DNA of 16,045 nucleotides from Chitinophagaceae bacterium (lineage in GTDB: Bacteria > Bacteroidota > Bacteroidia > Chitinophagales > Chitinophagaceae): NCBI GenBank assembly GCA_003136915.1, contig PLEB01000250.1, positions 1 to 16,045 of the forward strand, given 5' to 3'. Each line of letters begins with the position of its first letter. Within the stretch, counting starts at the first letter, position 1. This document shows positions 14,965 to 16,045 of the stretch, in pieces. The notes under the pieces were generated by a model. That model saw only the letters and a program-made list of their open reading frames with translations. It was not told the DNA's origin and did not search any database. The translations under genes and the position numbers were made by a program.

Positions 14965-16038
14965 ATGAAGTTCAGAAATTTTAAAATGGTCGGCTATGTT
15001 GTGTATGGCAGGGGAAGCTTTAATCAACTGGACGAAATCCTAAAACCTCACCGTAAAGAAAAAAAACCAATGATCTTCCTGGTGGATCATTTTTTTGAGA
15101 AAAAACCATTGGCAGCGAGGATCCCTTTACAGGGTAATGATAAGATCCTCTTTGTGGATGTGTATGATGAACCAAAGACAAAACAGGTTGACAAGCTGGC
15201 TGCCCAGCTTAAAGAGGAATTCGGATCCGTAAGCGGTTTGATCGGTATTGGCGGTGGCTCAGCGATGGATCTTGCTAAAGCAGTCGCCTTGATGATGAAC
15301 AATCCGGGCTCTTCGGCAGATTACCAGGGATGGGACCTGGTGAAATTTCCCGGCGTATATAAGTCTGGCATTCCTACCCTGAGCGGGACTGGGGCCGAAG
15401 TATCCAGGACTACAGTACTAACCGGTCCGACACGCAAACTGGGCATGAATTCCGATTTTACACCATTCGACCAGATAGTTCTTGACCCGGAACTCACCGC
15501 TAATGCACCAGTGAATCAGCGCTTTTTTACAGGGATGGACTGCTACATACATTGCATCGAAAGCCTCACCGGCACATTTCTTAATGAATTCAGCAGGTCG
15601 TACGGAGAAAAAGCCCTCAGCCTTTGCGAGGAGGTATTCCTCGGTTCCGGGCCATGGACACCACAACACGACGATAAGCTCATGATGGCTTCTTACGCCG
15701 GGGGGATGAGTATTGCCTATTCGCAGGTAGGTATTGCCCACGCGGTAAGCTATGGTCTGGGATACCTGCTGGGAACCAAGCATGGAGTAGGTAATTGCAT
15801 TGTCTTTGATAAACTGGAAACCTATTATCCCGAGGGCGTAAGGGAATTTAAGAAGATGGTAGAAAAGAACCGGATTGAAATACCACAGCATATTACCAAA
15901 GGGCTTACAGACGCCCAATTCGATACCATGATCCAGGTTGCTCTCGGAATGAAACCCTTGTGGGAGAATGCTTTAGGCCCTAACTGGGAACAGATCATGA
16001 CCAGGGAAAAGTTAAGGGCGCTTTATGAGGAATTATGA
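14965..16038 (+). CDS. kdnB: Iron-containing alcohol dehydrogenase family, 3-deoxy-manno-octulosonate 8-oxidase (KdnB) type
   Basis: This 357-residue protein is a group III (iron-type) alcohol dehydrogenase fold. The nucleotide-binding GIGGGSAMDLAKA is at about 94-106. Likely metal ligands are D192 and H196 in GMDCYIHCIES, H259 in IAHAVSYG and H273 in KHGVGN. The N-terminus (MKFRNFKMVGYVVYGRGSFNQL region), the TLSGTGAEVSRTTVLTGP segment and the overall length match KdnB, the enzyme that oxidises the C8 hydroxyl of Kdo to an aldehyde before KdnA aminates it to 8-amino-Kdo. kdsB two genes upstream fits this pathway. KdnA is not seen; it may follow directly beyond the window. A general alcohol or glycerol dehydrogenase is the main alternative, but the match to KdnB plus context makes it less likely. 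Confidence 0.85.
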   Translation: MKFRNFKMVGYVVYGRGSFNQLDEILKPHRKEKKPMIFLVDHFFEKKPLAARIPLQGNDKILFVDVYDEPKTKQVDKLAAQLKEEFGSVSGLIGIGGGSAMDLAKAVALMMNNPGSSADYQGWDLVKFPGVYKSGIPTLSGTGAEVSRTTVLTGPTRKLGMNSDFTPFDQIVLDPELTANAPVNQRFFTGMDCYIHCIESLTGTFLNEFSRSYGEKALSLCEEVFLGSGPWTPQHDDKLMMASYAGGMSIAYSQVGIAHAVSYGLGYLLGTKHGVGNCIVFDKLETYYPEGVREFKKMVEKNRIEIPQHITKGLTDAQFDTMIQVALGMKPLWENALGPNWEQIMTREKLRALYEEL

Positions 16039-16045
16039 GGAACAG
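16035..16045 (+). other. Possible start of the next gene overlapping the kdnB stop
   Basis: ATGA at 16035-16038 combines a potential ATG with the kdnB TGA stop, the classic four-base coupling overlap. The frame ATG-AGG-AAC is open to the window edge, but only three codons are visible, so nothing can be said about the product. kdnA would be the expected partner. Confidence 0.3.

Overview
The window looks like chromosomal core DNA from a member of the Bacteroidota, probably Chitinophagia or a relative. The protein flavour supports this, as do several gene starts that follow the phylum's -7 element TAnnTTTG and the near absence of clear Shine-Dalgarno sequences. Assignment below phylum level is inference. 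Coding density is very high: no gene-free stretch exceeds about 100 bases. I saw no RNA genes, insertion sequences, CRISPR arrays or phage genes.

Region 1 (1-4838, + strand) starts inside serC (phosphoserine aminotransferase). A DUF1015 protein with a DGHHR motif follows, then an exported TPR protein with its own candidate promoter, and an acyl-CoA synthetase. The serC/DUF1015 pair suggests serine metabolism, but the serA often found with this pair is not here.

Region 2 (4878-9669, + strand) carries a large GH63-type glycosidase, the ribosome-associated GTPase gene obgE (GTG start, very short leader), and an exported beta-lactamase-fold protein that has lost two of its three catalytic motifs.

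Region 3 (9670-13103, - strand) is a compact three-gene cluster: a circularly permuted ATP-grasp protein, an alpha-E (DUF403) protein and a transglutaminase-like cysteine peptidase. Comparative genomics predicts that such clusters make or process an unknown peptide. I know of no established product, so this is the best candidate for an undescribed system. Its last stop codon directly abuts the stop of the convergent beta-lactamase-fold gene. A well-formed promoter candidate sits just before the transglutaminase gene.

Region 4 (13197-16038, + strand) diverges from region 3 and carries kdsB (CMP-Kdo synthetase type), a ROK sugar kinase and kdnB (Kdo 8-oxidase type). kdsB with kdnB points to a lipopolysaccharide inner core containing 8-amino-Kdo. 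The partner aminotransferase kdnA is not in the window; an ATG overlapping the kdnB stop at the right edge may open the next gene.
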